64,000 nt of DNA, from contig NZ_NBDP01000007.1 in assembly GCF_004123845.1 (NCBI RefSeq), forward strand, positions 434,001-498,000, given 5' to 3'. The stretch's first letter is position 1. Each line of letters begins with the position of its first letter. The translations under genes were made by a program, and so were the position numbers. The DNA comes from Allobosea sp. Tri-44 (GTDB taxonomy: Bacteria; Pseudomonadota; Alphaproteobacteria; Rhizobiales; Beijerinckiaceae). This document shows, piece by piece, positions 1 to 8,331 of the stretch. Under the pieces are notes generated by a model. It saw only the letters and a list, made by a program, of their open reading frames with translations, was not told the DNA's origin and did no database searches.

Positions 1-81
1 GTGACTATGCGTGAGGGTGCACCTGCGCCGTCATGTCATTTCGGCGCAGGCTCAATGCACGGTAGGCGCGCATCAGCTTCT

Positions 82-1371
82 TCATCCCTCGACCGGCTCG
101 ACCCCGCACCATTCGGCGACGAAGAGCGCCATGGTGCCGGTGATGCGCTTCAGCGACGCCAGGCTGACGCGCTCGTCGAAGGCATGGATGTTCTGCGAGA
201 TCGGCCCGTAGCAGAGCGCCGGCACCTTGTCGTAGAGCGCGTAGACGCGGGTATCGAGATAGCCGGGGGTCATGAAGCTCTTCAGCGTCTTGCCGGTCGA
301 GCCCTGATGGGCGCGGCCGAGCACGGCTTCCGCCTCGCTGCCGGGCTCGAGCACATAGCCCTCCGACCAGAAGCCGTTGAACACGACCTTGGGCGGGTTG
401 TTCGAGAGAAAACTGTCGGTGCGCGCGAAAGCCAGCACCTTCGCCTCGATGCGCTTGGCGAGCTCGTCGGCGGACATGCCGGGATAGAGCCCGATCCGGC
501 AGTCGACCTTGCACCAGCACGGTACGGAGGAGGCCCAGTCGCCACCCTCGATCTTGCCGATGTTGAGGTTGATCGGATGGGCGACATCCTCGAAATGCGG
601 CCGGCCGATCTTCTCGCGGTTGAGCGCCGCCTCGACCTCGCGCAGCGCGCCGATGACGCGATAGGCCGCATCGATCGCATTCGCCCCGGCCGCCATCTCG
701 CGCACATGCATCGGCACGCCGCGGACCTCGAGCTGGAACCAGAGCACGCCGGTATTGGCGCGCACCAGCATCTCCTCTTCCGGCTCGGGGATCAGCACGG
801 CATCGGCCTCATAGCCGCGCAGATGCGTCATCAGCGCGCCATTGCCGGTCGATTCCTCCTCGACCACCGACTGGACGTAGACGGTCGCCGCCGGCTGCAG
901 GCCGATGCGCCGGAGCGCGTCGAGGCAGAACAGGTTGGCCGCGCCCCCGGCCTTCATGTCAGCACCGCCGCGGCCATAGAGCCAGTCGCCATCGATGACG
1001 GGATCGAAGGGCGGGTGCGTCCAGAGCTCGGCCGGGCCGATCGGCACTACGTCGACATGGGCCTGCAGGATCAGCGAGCGCCCTTTCTCCTCGCGCGGAT
1101 GATGGATGCCGACGACGATCGGCGCTTCCGAATGCGTCTCCGAGAACGGCGCGCCGCCGGGATGGTTGGCGATCGCCTCGCGGTCCATGGCGAAGCGATC
1201 CATGGTGAAGCCGCGTGCCTTGAGGGCGCGGAAGACGAAATCCTGGACGGTGTGCTCATCGCCGCGCGTCGAGGGGAAGCGGATCATCTCTTGGGTGAAG
1301 GCGACCTGCTCGGCAAAGCCCGCCTCGACGGAGGCGAGGATGCGGTCGCGCAAGGCGGGATCGAGCGGCAT
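82..1371 (-). CDS. M20 family metallopeptidase (ArgE/DapE-like deacylase)
   Basis: Cytoplasmic zinc-dependent amidohydrolase of the ArgE/DapE/ACY1 group, which removes acyl groups from N-acyl amino acids or splits small peptides. The 429 residues have the expected landmarks: HVDVVP near residues 105-110 (metal ligand and catalytic Asp), GRGGADMKAG near 133-142 and VVEEESTGNG near 169-178 with the catalytic/metal Glu pair. Length is normal for the family. It is the last gene of a minus-strand run after a binding protein, two permeases and a fused ATPase, with a 134-base gap from the ATPase, so it probably processes what that transporter imports. The exact substrate cannot be told from sequence. 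Confidence 0.9.
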   Translation of the reverse strand: MPLDPALRDRILASVEAGFAEQVAFTQEMIRFPSTRGDEHTVQDFVFRALKARGFTMDRFAMDREAIANHPGGAPFSETHSEAPIVVGIHHPREEKGRSLILQAHVDVVPIGPAELWTHPPFDPVIDGDWLYGRGGADMKAGGAANLFCLDALRRIGLQPAATVYVQSVVEEESTGNGALMTHLRGYEADAVLIPEPEEEMLVRANTGVLWFQLEVRGVPMHVREMAAGANAIDAAYRVIGALREVEAALNREKIGRPHFEDVAHPINLNIGKIEGGDWASSVPCWCKVDCRIGLYPGMSADELAKRIEAKVLAFARTDSFLSNNPPKVVFNGFWSEGYVLEPGSEAEAVLGRAHQGSTGKTLKSFMTPGYLDTRVYALYDKVPALCYGPISQNIHAFDERVSLASLKRITGTMALFVAEWCGVEPVEG

Positions 1372-1390
1372 GGGACGGGTCTCCGGTAGA

Positions 1391-1500
1391 TCGTAGGGTT
1401 ACGCCGTCATGCTCGCCCTTGTGGCGAGCATCCACGTCTTGAGCACCGCATTCGACAGGTGAAGACATGGATGGCCGGGACAAGCCCGACCATGACGAGG
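1391..1500. repeat. Intergenic palindromic repeat
   Basis: This gap between the M20 gene and the ATPase gene is filled with stem-loops. ATGCTCGCC (1409-1417) pairs perfectly with GGCGAGCAT (1423-1431). It is followed by an imperfect pair of CCACGTCTT and AAGACATGG, and by a GGCCGGG/CCCGACC pair. The CGTCATGCTCG edge also occurs, inverted, in the hairpin array at 4942-5034, so this looks like a dispersed intergenic repeat family. It could also stabilise or attenuate the operon transcript. Confidence 0.6.
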
Positions 1501-1505
1501 TGTGC

Positions 1506-3116
1506 TCACCGCCCGAACCGCTCGCCGCCCGGGACGGCGGCGAGCAATTGGCGGGTGTAGGCGTGCTGGGGGGCGGCAAAGAGCGCGGCGGTCGGGCCGC
1601 TCTCGACGATCCTGCCGCGCTGCATCACCGCGATCTTGTCGCAGATCTGCGCGGCGACGCGCAGGTCATGGGTGACGAACAGGATGGCGAGGCCGAGCCG
1701 CTGCTGGATGTCCTTGATCAGCGTCAGGATCTGCGCCTGCACGGAGACGTCGAGCGCCGAGACGGCTTCGTCGGCGACGAGCACGTCGGGTTCGAGCGCA
1801 AGGGCCCGGGCGATGCCGATGCGCTGGCGCTGGCCGCCGGAGAATTCGTGAGGATAGCGATCGATCGCATTGGCGGAGAGGCCGACCAGCTCCAGCAGCT
1901 CCTTCGCCCGCGCCAGCGCGTCCTTGCGCGATACGCCATGCGCGACCGGGCCGTCCGAAATGATCCGGCCGACGGTCTGGCGTGGATTGAGCGAGGCGAA
2001 CGGGTCCTGGAAGACCATCTGGATGCGCTTGCGGTGCGGGCGCAACGCCGCGACGCTGAGGTCGGTGATGGTGAGATCACCGAGAGTGATGCGGCCTGAA
2101 TCCGGCTCGATCAGGCGCAGGCAGCAGCGCCCGACCGTCGACTTGCCCGAACCGGACTCGCCGACGAGTCCGAGCGTCTCGCCCCTGGCCAGCGTGAAGC
2201 TGACATCGTCGGCGGCCCTGACTTCGCGGCCGGGACGGAAGAAGGCGCGCTTGCGATAGACCTTGCCCAAGTTCTCGACGGTGAGCACCGGCTTGCTTTC
2301 CGGCAGCGCCGGCCGCTCCGGCGGCGTCAGCGACGGCACGGCGGCGAGCAGTTTCTGCGTATAGGGATGGCGCGGCGAACCCAGCACCTGGTCGACCGTG
2401 CCCTCCTCGACCAGCACGCCCTTCTCCAGCACGGCGATCCGGTCGGCGATCTCGGCGACGACACCCATGTCGTGGGTGATGAACAGCACGGCCGTGCCGT
2501 GCTTGTGACGGAGATTGTCGAGCAGCTTGAGGATCTGCGCCTGCGTGGTCACGTCGAGCGCGGTCGTCGGCTCGTCGGCGATCAGCAGCTTCGGTTCGAG
2601 CGCCAGCGCCATCGCGATCATCACGCGTTGGCGCTGGCCGCCGGAGAGTTCGTGAGGATAGGCGCGCGCCAATCGCTCGGGCTCGGGCAGGCCGACCTCG
2701 GTCAGCAGCGCGACGGCTCTCGCATAACGCTCCGGCTTGCTGAGCAGCCGATGCGCCTCGAAGGTCTCGACGATCTGGTCGGCGACCCGCATGACCGGAT
2801 TGAGCGAAGTCATCGGCTCCTGGAAGATCATGCCGACCTCGCGGCCGCGCACGTCCTGCATCGCGTCTTCCGACAGCGCCAGCAGGTCGCGGCCGGCAAG
2901 TTTGATCGCGCCAGCGACCGGCTTCACCGCCCTGGGCAGGAGGCCCATCACCGCATGGGCGATCATCGACTTGCCGGAGCCGGACTCGCCGACGACGCAG
3001 AGCGTCTCGCCGGGCGCAATGCTGAGCGTCACATTCTCGACGGCAAAGGGACGATCAGCCAGCGACGGCAGAGCGAGCTTCAGGCCTTCGATTGCGAGAA
3101 CGGGAGCGGCCATCAT
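1506..3116 (-). CDS. Peptide ABC transporter, fused double ATP-binding protein
   Basis: Two nucleotide-binding domains in one 536-residue chain, the YejF/GsiA-type arrangement that replaces separate DppD and DppF subunits. Domain 1 has Walker A GESGSGKS at 43-50, signature LSGGQRQRV at about 157-165 and Walker B LLIADEP at about 177-183. Domain 2 has a second GESGSGKS at about 319-326, then its own LSGGQ-type signature (FSGGQRQR) and ADEAVSALD. The reading frame stays open far upstream, but the start was set at ATG 3116 because it overlaps the stop of the upstream permease in an ATGA, the usual coupling in such operons. It energises import of peptides through the two adjacent permeases. Confidence 0.93.
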   Translation of the reverse strand: MMAAPVLAIEGLKLALPSLADRPFAVENVTLSIAPGETLCVVGESGSGKSMIAHAVMGLLPRAVKPVAGAIKLAGRDLLALSEDAMQDVRGREVGMIFQEPMTSLNPVMRVADQIVETFEAHRLLSKPERYARAVALLTEVGLPEPERLARAYPHELSGGQRQRVMIAMALALEPKLLIADEPTTALDVTTQAQILKLLDNLRHKHGTAVLFITHDMGVVAEIADRIAVLEKGVLVEEGTVDQVLGSPRHPYTQKLLAAVPSLTPPERPALPESKPVLTVENLGKVYRKRAFFRPGREVRAADDVSFTLARGETLGLVGESGSGKSTVGRCCLRLIEPDSGRITLGDLTITDLSVAALRPHRKRIQMVFQDPFASLNPRQTVGRIISDGPVAHGVSRKDALARAKELLELVGLSANAIDRYPHEFSGGQRQRIGIARALALEPDVLVADEAVSALDVSVQAQILTLIKDIQQRLGLAILFVTHDLRVAAQICDKIAVMQRGRIVESGPTAALFAAPQHAYTRQLLAAVPGGERFGR

Positions 3117-3949
3117 TCCCTCTCCCGGGCAAGGCGCGGGTTCAGCGCGTCGTTCAGGCCCTCGCCGGCGAGGTTGAGCGCCAGCACCGTCAGGAAAATC
3201 GCGACGCCGGGGAAGAAGCTGATCCACCAGGCATCGAGCAGGCGCGTGCGCCCGGCGCCGACCATGTAGCCCCAGCTCATCAGATTGGGATCGCCGAGGC
3301 CGAGGAAGGAGAGCGAGGATTCGAGCAGAATCGCCGAGCCGATCATCAGCGAGCCCATCACGATGATCGGCGCGATCGTGTTGGGCAGGACCTGGCTCCA
3401 GATGATGCGCGCGGTCGGCTGGCCGATGGTGATCGCGGCCTGGACGTATTCGCGCGTCTTCAGCGAGAGCACCTCGCCTCGCACCAATCGCGCCACCGGC
3501 GGCCAACTGACCACGCCGATGGCGAGCACGATCGAGCCGAGCTTGGGCTGCAGGATCGCGACCAGGACGATGGCGAGCGCGAAAGAGGGAATGGTCTGGA
3601 AGAACTCGGTGAAGCGCATCAGCGCGTCGTCGATGAAGCCGCCAGCATAGCCGGCGACGGCGCCGAGCGGCACGCCGATCAGCAGCGCGACCAGCGTCGA
3701 GACCAGACCGATCGTCAGCGAGACGCGGGCGCCATGGGCGAGGCCCGAGGCGAGGTCGCGGCCGAGCGTGTCGGTGCCGAGCGGGAAGCGCTCCATCACG
3801 AAGGGCGCGAGGAAGGGCCGCGCCACCGTCCGCCAGGGCGATTGCGGATAGAGCGAGGGCGCGAGGATGGCGAAGAGCACCACCGCGACCAGGATGAAAA
3901 GGCCGATCAGGGCGCCGCGATTGCGGGCGAAGCGCTTGAGGAAGTTCAT
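3113..3949 (-). CDS. Peptide ABC transporter permease, DppC/OppC type
   Basis: Inner-membrane permease of 278 residues with an N-terminal transmembrane segment (residues about 13-32), the OppC_N-like region ending in FPLGTDTLGRD, and a five- to six-helix BPD_transp_1 domain. It carries the EAA-type loop seen as YVQAAITIGQ and the conserved ESSLSFLGLG motif near the C terminus. It pairs with the DppB-like permease upstream (4-base ATGA overlap) and overlaps the ATPase gene downstream in the same way, so all three are translationally coupled. Confidence 0.93.
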   Translation of the reverse strand: MNFLKRFARNRGALIGLFILVAVVLFAILAPSLYPQSPWRTVARPFLAPFVMERFPLGTDTLGRDLASGLAHGARVSLTIGLVSTLVALLIGVPLGAVAGYAGGFIDDALMRFTEFFQTIPSFALAIVLVAILQPKLGSIVLAIGVVSWPPVARLVRGEVLSLKTREYVQAAITIGQPTARIIWSQVLPNTIAPIIVMGSLMIGSAILLESSLSFLGLGDPNLMSWGYMVGAGRTRLLDAWWISFFPGVAIFLTVLALNLAGEGLNDALNPRLARERE

Positions 3950-4923
3950 GACACCGCCTCGATGCGCGGATCGGCCAATCGGTAAACGATATCGGTCAGG
4001 ATGTTGAAGCCGACGACCATGGCCGAGGAGATGAAGAAGACGCCGAGCAGCACCGAATAATCGCGCTGCACCAAGGCATCGAACATCAGGCGCCCGATGC
4101 CCGGCCAGGCGAAGACGGTCTCGGTCAGCACCGCGCCACCGACCAGCTGGCCGGCCTGGAGCCCCGCCAGAGTCACCACCGGCAGGATGGCGTTGCGCGC
4201 GACATGGCGGCGCGAGATCACGCCCGGACTGAGGCCCTTGGCGCGGGCGGTCTTGACGAAATCGGCGCCGGCGACTTCGAGCATCGAGGCCCGCATCATC
4301 CTCGCGTAGAGCGCGGTGAAGAACAGGCCGAGCGTCAGGGCCGGCAGGACGAGATGGCTGGCGATGTCGAGCGCGCGAGCGAGCCCGCCATAGTTCGCGC
4401 CGATGGTCTCGTAGCCGACATTGGGTACCAGGCCGAGCTTCAACGAGAAGACGATCTGGCTCATCAGCGCGACCCAGAACAATGGCGTCGCATAGAAGAC
4501 CAGCGCCAGCGTCGTGATGACACTGTCCTGCCAGCGGCCGGCACGGCGGGCGGCGAGCGCCCCCATCAGGACGCCCAGACCCAGCGAGACGAGGAAGGCG
4601 GCGCCGGTGAGCAGCAGCGTCGCTGGCAGGCGGTCGAGGATCAGGCTCAGCACGCTCTGCTGTTGGCGGTAGCTGAAGCCGAGATCGAAAGTGAGATAGC
4701 CCTTGAGATAGACCCAGAGTTGGGTCAGCAGCGGCTGGTCGAGGCCGAAGCGCTCGCGCAACTGGATCAGCAATTGCTCATCGGCGGCGCCGGCCTCGCC
4801 GGCCAGCACCTGCGCCGGGTCACCAGGGGCGGCCCGGATCAGGAAGAAGTTCAGCACCGCGATGGCGAAGAGGACGACGATCCCCTTCGCGAGGCGGCCG
4901 GCGAGGAATTGCGCGAGGTTCAT
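3946..4923 (-). CDS. Peptide ABC transporter permease, DppB/OppB type
   Basis: Inner-membrane permease of 325 residues. The N terminus has a first membrane helix followed by FFLIRAAPGDPAQVLAGE, the motif typical of DppB/OppB. The periplasmic segment with RERFGLDQPL and the EAA loop (ADFVKTARAKGLSP) are both present, and the C terminus ends YRLADPRIEAVS as in this family. It lies 109 bases after the binding-protein gene; that gap holds three consecutive hairpins. The next gene overlaps it by 4 bases. Confidence 0.93.
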   Translation of the reverse strand: MNLAQFLAGRLAKGIVVLFAIAVLNFFLIRAAPGDPAQVLAGEAGAADEQLLIQLRERFGLDQPLLTQLWVYLKGYLTFDLGFSYRQQQSVLSLILDRLPATLLLTGAAFLVSLGLGVLMGALAARRAGRWQDSVITTLALVFYATPLFWVALMSQIVFSLKLGLVPNVGYETIGANYGGLARALDIASHLVLPALTLGLFFTALYARMMRASMLEVAGADFVKTARAKGLSPGVISRRHVARNAILPVVTLAGLQAGQLVGGAVLTETVFAWPGIGRLMFDALVQRDYSVLLGVFFISSAMVVGFNILTDIVYRLADPRIEAVS

Positions 4924-4941
4924 TCAAATTCCGCTGGCGTC

Positions 4942-5034
4942 ATTCTCGGGCGAAGCGAAGCGCAGACCCGAGAATCTCTTGCAGGAGATGCTCGGGTCGA
5001 GCCCGAGCATGACGTGATCCTGTCGGATCACGTC
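4942..5034. repeat. Three tandem hairpins between binding protein and permease genes
   Basis: Three perfect inverted repeats follow one another: ATTCTCGGG 4942-4950 with CCCGAGAAT 4967-4975; ATGCTCGGG 4988-4996 with CCCGAGCAT 5002-5010; GACGTGATCC 5011-5020 with GGATCACGTC 5025-5034. The third overlaps the stop codon of the binding-protein gene. This is the usual place for an mRNA-stabilising or attenuating structure that keeps binding protein above permease levels. The first two stems resemble the repeat at 1391-1500. Confidence 0.7.
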
Positions 5035-6589
5035 ACTCCTTCCAGGCATCACGGAAGCCGTCGTCGACGCCGATGCCGGTGGTGACGAGGTTCTTGACGT
5101 TGCAGCGATAGAGGGTCGGGAAATCCATCTCCAGCAGCCAGAGCACCGGCAACTCGTCGGCGAGGACTTTCTGCACCTTGGTGTAGAGGTCCTGGCGCTC
5201 CTTGTCGGTCGGCGCAATCGCTGCCTCGGCGAAGAGCTTGTCGACCTCCGGGTTGGAGTAGCCGCCGACATTGGCGAAGGGATTGCCCTTGGCGATGTTC
5301 GAGGTGATGTAGCTGCGCGCCACGCCCATGGCGGGGTCGCCGAGCTGGTAGAGGAAGTTGAAGTTGAGGTCGAAGTCCCAGTTGCTGGCCTTCTGGGTCC
5401 AGCCGGGCACGTCGGTGTTCTCGACCTGCACCTTGACGCCGACATCCTCGAGGTTCTGCTTGATCGCCTCGGTCCAGCGGGTCCAGGTCTCGCCATAGGG
5501 CAGGTTGAGCAGCCGGATCGTCTCGCCCTTGTAGCCGGAGGCCTTGATCAGCTCCTTCGCCTTGGCCGGATCGAAGGCATATTTCGGCACATCGGCCGAA
5601 TAGAATTTGGTCTTCGACGAGATCGGACCGGTCGGCAGTTTGCCGAGCCCGCCCCAGACCACCTCACGGCCGAATTCGCGGTCGATCGCGTACATCAGCC
5701 CCTGGCGGAACTGCTTGTTGCCGAGGACGCCGTTGCGGACATTCGGCGTCAGCCAGGCATGCGGGGCGAACATCTCCCAGCCCTTGGTGGTCATGCAGGT
5801 GTTCGGCAGCTTGGAGAGGCGCCCCACGTCGTAGACGTCGACCGAGCCGCCGGTCAGAACGTCGATCTTGCCGGTCTCGTAGGCGACGGCGCGCGCCGCC
5901 GCATCCGGGATGATCTGCCAGTAGATCTCGTCGAGGTTCGGCTTGCCCTTCAGCCAGTAGTTCTCGTTCTTGACGAGGTGGATGTAGGAGCCCTTCTTCC
6001 ACTCCTTCAGCTTGAACGGACCGGTGCCGATCGGCGTGTTGTTGGCCGGGTTGGCGCGATAATCGGTGCCGTCATAGATGTGCTTGGGGATCATCGGCGC
6101 TGAGGCGACCTCCTGCGTCATGATCATCGGACCGAAGGGCTGCTTCAGCGTGATCTTCACCGTGAGGTCGTCGACCTTCTCGATCTTCTCGACCTGGGCA
6201 TTGACGATCGGGCGCCAGCGCGGATGGACCTCGCGCAGGAACTTGTCGAGGGTGAAGACGACATCGTCGGCCGTGAACGGCTTGCCGTCATGCCAGGTCA
6301 CGCCCTCCTGCAGCTTGAAGGTGTAGACCTTGGCGTCCGGCGAGATCTCCCAGCTCTTGGCGAGCGAGGGCTGCGGCTCAAGCTTCTCGTTATAGCGCAG
6401 CAGCGACTCGTAGATATTGCCGGCGACCATGTTGGTCGGGCCGTTCTGGTTGAGCCCCTGCATCAGCATCGGCGGCTCGGGCTGGACGACGACGTGGACC
6501 GTGCCGCCCTTCTTCGGTTCCTGCGCCTGCGCCACGCCGAGCGCCAGGACGGAGGCGGCGAGCGCCAGGCCAAATCTCAATCCGGTCAT
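5033..6589 (-). CDS. Peptide ABC transporter substrate-binding protein (SBP_bac_5)
   Basis: Periplasmic binding protein of 518 residues that captures peptides (or nickel/opine-like ligands) for the permeases downstream. The signal peptide MTGLRFGLALAASVLALG ends at an AQAQ cleavage region, and the mature protein opens with EPKKGGTVHVVV, as in DppA/OppA proteins. WHDGKPFTADDVVFT and the later FDPAKAKELIKASGY are family hallmarks. The frame is open 22 codons further upstream, but ATG 6589 was chosen because it starts the signal peptide and has GGAG nine bases before it. It is divergent from the IclR gene, the likely regulator. Confidence 0.93.
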   Translation of the reverse strand: MTGLRFGLALAASVLALGVAQAQEPKKGGTVHVVVQPEPPMLMQGLNQNGPTNMVAGNIYESLLRYNEKLEPQPSLAKSWEISPDAKVYTFKLQEGVTWHDGKPFTADDVVFTLDKFLREVHPRWRPIVNAQVEKIEKVDDLTVKITLKQPFGPMIMTQEVASAPMIPKHIYDGTDYRANPANNTPIGTGPFKLKEWKKGSYIHLVKNENYWLKGKPNLDEIYWQIIPDAAARAVAYETGKIDVLTGGSVDVYDVGRLSKLPNTCMTTKGWEMFAPHAWLTPNVRNGVLGNKQFRQGLMYAIDREFGREVVWGGLGKLPTGPISSKTKFYSADVPKYAFDPAKAKELIKASGYKGETIRLLNLPYGETWTRWTEAIKQNLEDVGVKVQVENTDVPGWTQKASNWDFDLNFNFLYQLGDPAMGVARSYITSNIAKGNPFANVGGYSNPEVDKLFAEAAIAPTDKERQDLYTKVQKVLADELPVLWLLEMDFPTLYRCNVKNLVTTGIGVDDGFRDAWKE

Positions 6590-6738
6590 CGTCGTTCTCC
6601 ATTCCCAGCGCCGGGGTCCGCGGCATGCAGCGGCCCAAGCGTCCCCGTTTTTCATTCACCGGCCAGCTCAGGCGGATCGCACCCGATCGGGCACCCGTTG
6701 GCAAGCTCCGTCGCAATGAAAGCGAGAGACAAATTCCG

Positions 6739-6753
6739 TGTCAAGGATTGACA
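6739..6753. promoter_or_regulatory. Palindrome over a -35 box, candidate IclR operator
   Basis: TGTCAA, three bases, then TTGACA form a perfect 15-bp palindrome in the 200-base gap between the binding-protein gene and the IclR gene. Its right half is a consensus -35 hexamer for plus-strand transcription, 37 bases before the chosen IclR start. A good -10 at the right spacing was not found, so the promoter part is weak. IclR proteins usually bind palindromes of this size next to their own gene. Confidence 0.5.
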
Positions 6754-6789
6754 TGCTGTGTTATTAGGCGACACGCGCAGCAAACGAAC

Positions 6790-7614
6790 ATGGCGCAGCC
6801 TTCAGGTGCAATGAATCAGGAAGACCGGGACAGGACCGCGCAATTGCCGCCGGGCGTGCCGATCGTCAGGGCGGTCGACCGCGCCATCGCCTTGCTCAGG
6901 GCCTTCCGCCCGGAGCACCCGCGGCTCGGCCTGAGCGAACTCGCGCGGCAGGTCGGCCTCGACAAGGGCACGACGCGGCGTCTGCTGCTGACTTTGCAGC
7001 TCAACGAGCTCATAGAATACGACGAACACGCACAAAGCTATGCGCTGGCGGTCGGACTGATCGAGCTCGGCAGCGCCGTGACGACCGGTCGCGAATTGCG
7101 CGACATCGCCGGTCCCTATCTGACCGAGATCGCCGAGAAGACCGGCGCGACGTCCTTCCTCTGGGTCCATAGTGCCGGGCGCGGCCTTTGTGTCGACCGG
7201 GTGCGGGCCTCGCTGCCCCATGTCGATGCGACCTGGTTCGCGGTCGGGGCGCAGGCACCGCTGAACTGCGGCGGCGGTCCGCGCGTGCTGCTGGCCTATC
7301 TCGGCGATGAAGAGCGCAGGCTCGCCCTCTCGCTCGATCTTCCCAAGCGCGCGCCGGCGAGCCAGACCGATCCCGAACTGCTCTGGCGCGAAGCCGACCG
7401 CATCCGGGAACAGGGCTGGGAGCTTGCTGCCGACGACTTCTTCATCGGGCTGACCGGCGTCGGCGTGCCGATCTTCGACCGAAGCGGCGCGCTCGCCGGG
7501 GCGCTCAGTATCTCCTCGCTGACCTCGATCGTCGCGCCACAAGGGCGCCCGGTGCATCTCGACGCACTGCGCGACGCCGCGGCGCGGATCGGAGGACGAC
7601 TTCTGCCGGGTTGA
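6790..7614 (+). CDS. IclR family transcriptional regulator
   Basis: DNA-binding regulator of 274 residues with an N-terminal winged helix (VDRAIALLRAF, then LGLSELARQVGLDKGTTRRLLLTL) and a C-terminal IclR effector domain (TGATSFLWVHSAGRGLCVDRV, and GVGVPIFDRSGALAGALSIS near the end). Start ATG 6790 is proposed; ATG 6811 is an equally possible start 7 codons in. The open frame extends further upstream but that part has no domain match. It is divergent from the first peptide transporter operon, so control of that operon is the simplest reading. Confidence 0.88.
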   Translation: MAQPSGAMNQEDRDRTAQLPPGVPIVRAVDRAIALLRAFRPEHPRLGLSELARQVGLDKGTTRRLLLTLQLNELIEYDEHAQSYALAVGLIELGSAVTTGRELRDIAGPYLTEIAEKTGATSFLWVHSAGRGLCVDRVRASLPHVDATWFAVGAQAPLNCGGGPRVLLAYLGDEERRLALSLDLPKRAPASQTDPELLWREADRIREQGWELAADDFFIGLTGVGVPIFDRSGALAGALSISSLTSIVAPQGRPVHLDALRDAAARIGGRLLPG

Positions 7615-7619
7615 GCCGG

Positions 7620-7775
7620 AACCGCTCCGTCTTTCCGGGACTTCGCGTAGCGAAGGGCCCGGAACCCAGAACCGATGCCCAATCTCAGAAAGCCGTCAGC
7701 CGTATCGCTTCAACGAGCAAGAGCGTCGGTTCTGGTTTCCGGGCTCAGGCCTCCGGCCTGCCCCGGAATGACGGC
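7620..7775. repeat. Intergenic inverted-repeat element
   Basis: The gap between the convergent IclR and AsnC genes holds a long imperfect inverted repeat: 7661-7675 pairs with 7726-7740 at 14 of 15 positions (CCAGAACCGA with TCGGTTCTGG at the core). Smaller CCGGGA/TCCCGG-like pairs and a GGCCTCCGGCC palindrome lie around it. It belongs to the same general class of dispersed stem-loop DNA as the repeats at 1391-1500 and 4942-5034. It may act as a bidirectional terminator, but there is no T-run. Confidence 0.55.
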
Positions 7776-7779
7776 GGAG

Positions 7780-8211
7780 CTACCGCTCGATCCGGGTCGA
7801 GAGGATGATCGAGGACATGGTGCGCTCGACGCCTTCGAGCGCGCCGATCCGGTCGATCAGCCCGTCGAGCTCGCCGATCGAGGGCGCCACGACCACAGCG
7901 ATCATGTCGAACTGGCCGCTGACCGAGTGCAGCGTCCTGATCTCTGGAATCCGGCGCAATTCGGCCTCGACCCGGGCCGCCAGCTTCGGCAGGGCGGTGA
8001 TCAGCACATGCGCCTTGACCTGGCCCTTCTCGTAATCCTCCGAGAGCCGCGCGGTATAGCCGGCGATGACGCCGCGACGCTCCAGCCGTTCGATCCGGCT
8101 CTGCACGGTGGTCCGCGACAGGCCGAGCTTGCGGCCGAGCTCGGCCACCGGCGCGCGAGCGTTCTCGGTAAGCATGGTCAGAAGCTGGCGGTCGGTCTGG
8201 TCGGTTAGCAT
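7780..8211 (-). CDS. Lrp/AsnC family transcriptional regulator
   Basis: 143-residue Lrp/AsnC protein. An N-terminal helix-turn-helix (TDQTDRQLLTMLTENARAPVAELGRKLGLS, described by its pattern LLTML...VAELGRKLGLSRTTV) is followed by an RAM/ligand domain (VKAHVLITALPKLAARVEAEL, then GQFDMIAVVVAPSIGEL). Length is at the short end for the family but complete. It is divergent from a saccharopine/lysine-dehydrogenase-like gene, and a 27-bp palindrome lies just before that gene, so it probably senses an amino acid such as lysine and controls the neighbour. Confidence 0.9.
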   Translation of the reverse strand: MLTDQTDRQLLTMLTENARAPVAELGRKLGLSRTTVQSRIERLERRGVIAGYTARLSEDYEKGQVKAHVLITALPKLAARVEAELRRIPEIRTLHSVSGQFDMIAVVVAPSIGELDGLIDRIGALEGVERTMSSIILSTRIER

Positions 8212-8293
8212 AGCGACGAGAACTTACGGCGTTTCGCTGAAAAATCCCATATGAATCGTCGCGTCGCTGGCTTCTAACCGACGACCTCTTCGG

Positions 8294-8320
8294 TGAATCT
8301 GTCTGACAGAAACAGATTCA
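8294..8320. promoter_or_regulatory. 27-bp palindrome, candidate AsnC-type operator
   Basis: TGAATCTGT (8294-8302) and ACAGATTCA (8312-8320) form a perfect 9-bp inverted repeat around a 9-base centre. A second palindrome, CTGTC-T-GACAG, spans 8299-8309. The element ends 11 bases before ATG 8332 and abuts the GGGGGAA ribosome binding site, so binding there, or RNA folding, would affect the downstream dehydrogenase directly. Confidence 0.6.
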
Positions 8321-8331
8321 TCGGGGGAACC

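Noticed and set aside
5..85. 26-codon minus-strand frame whose ATG overlaps the stop of the M20 peptidase gene
   Set aside because: The overlap looks like coupling, but the product is very short, basic and matches nothing; chance overlap is likely.
1..1389. Long plus-strand frame of 462 codons opposite the M20 gene
   Set aside because: Shadow frame in GC-rich DNA; the minus strand has clear peptidase motifs while the plus translation is low-complexity Arg/Ala/Asp-rich.
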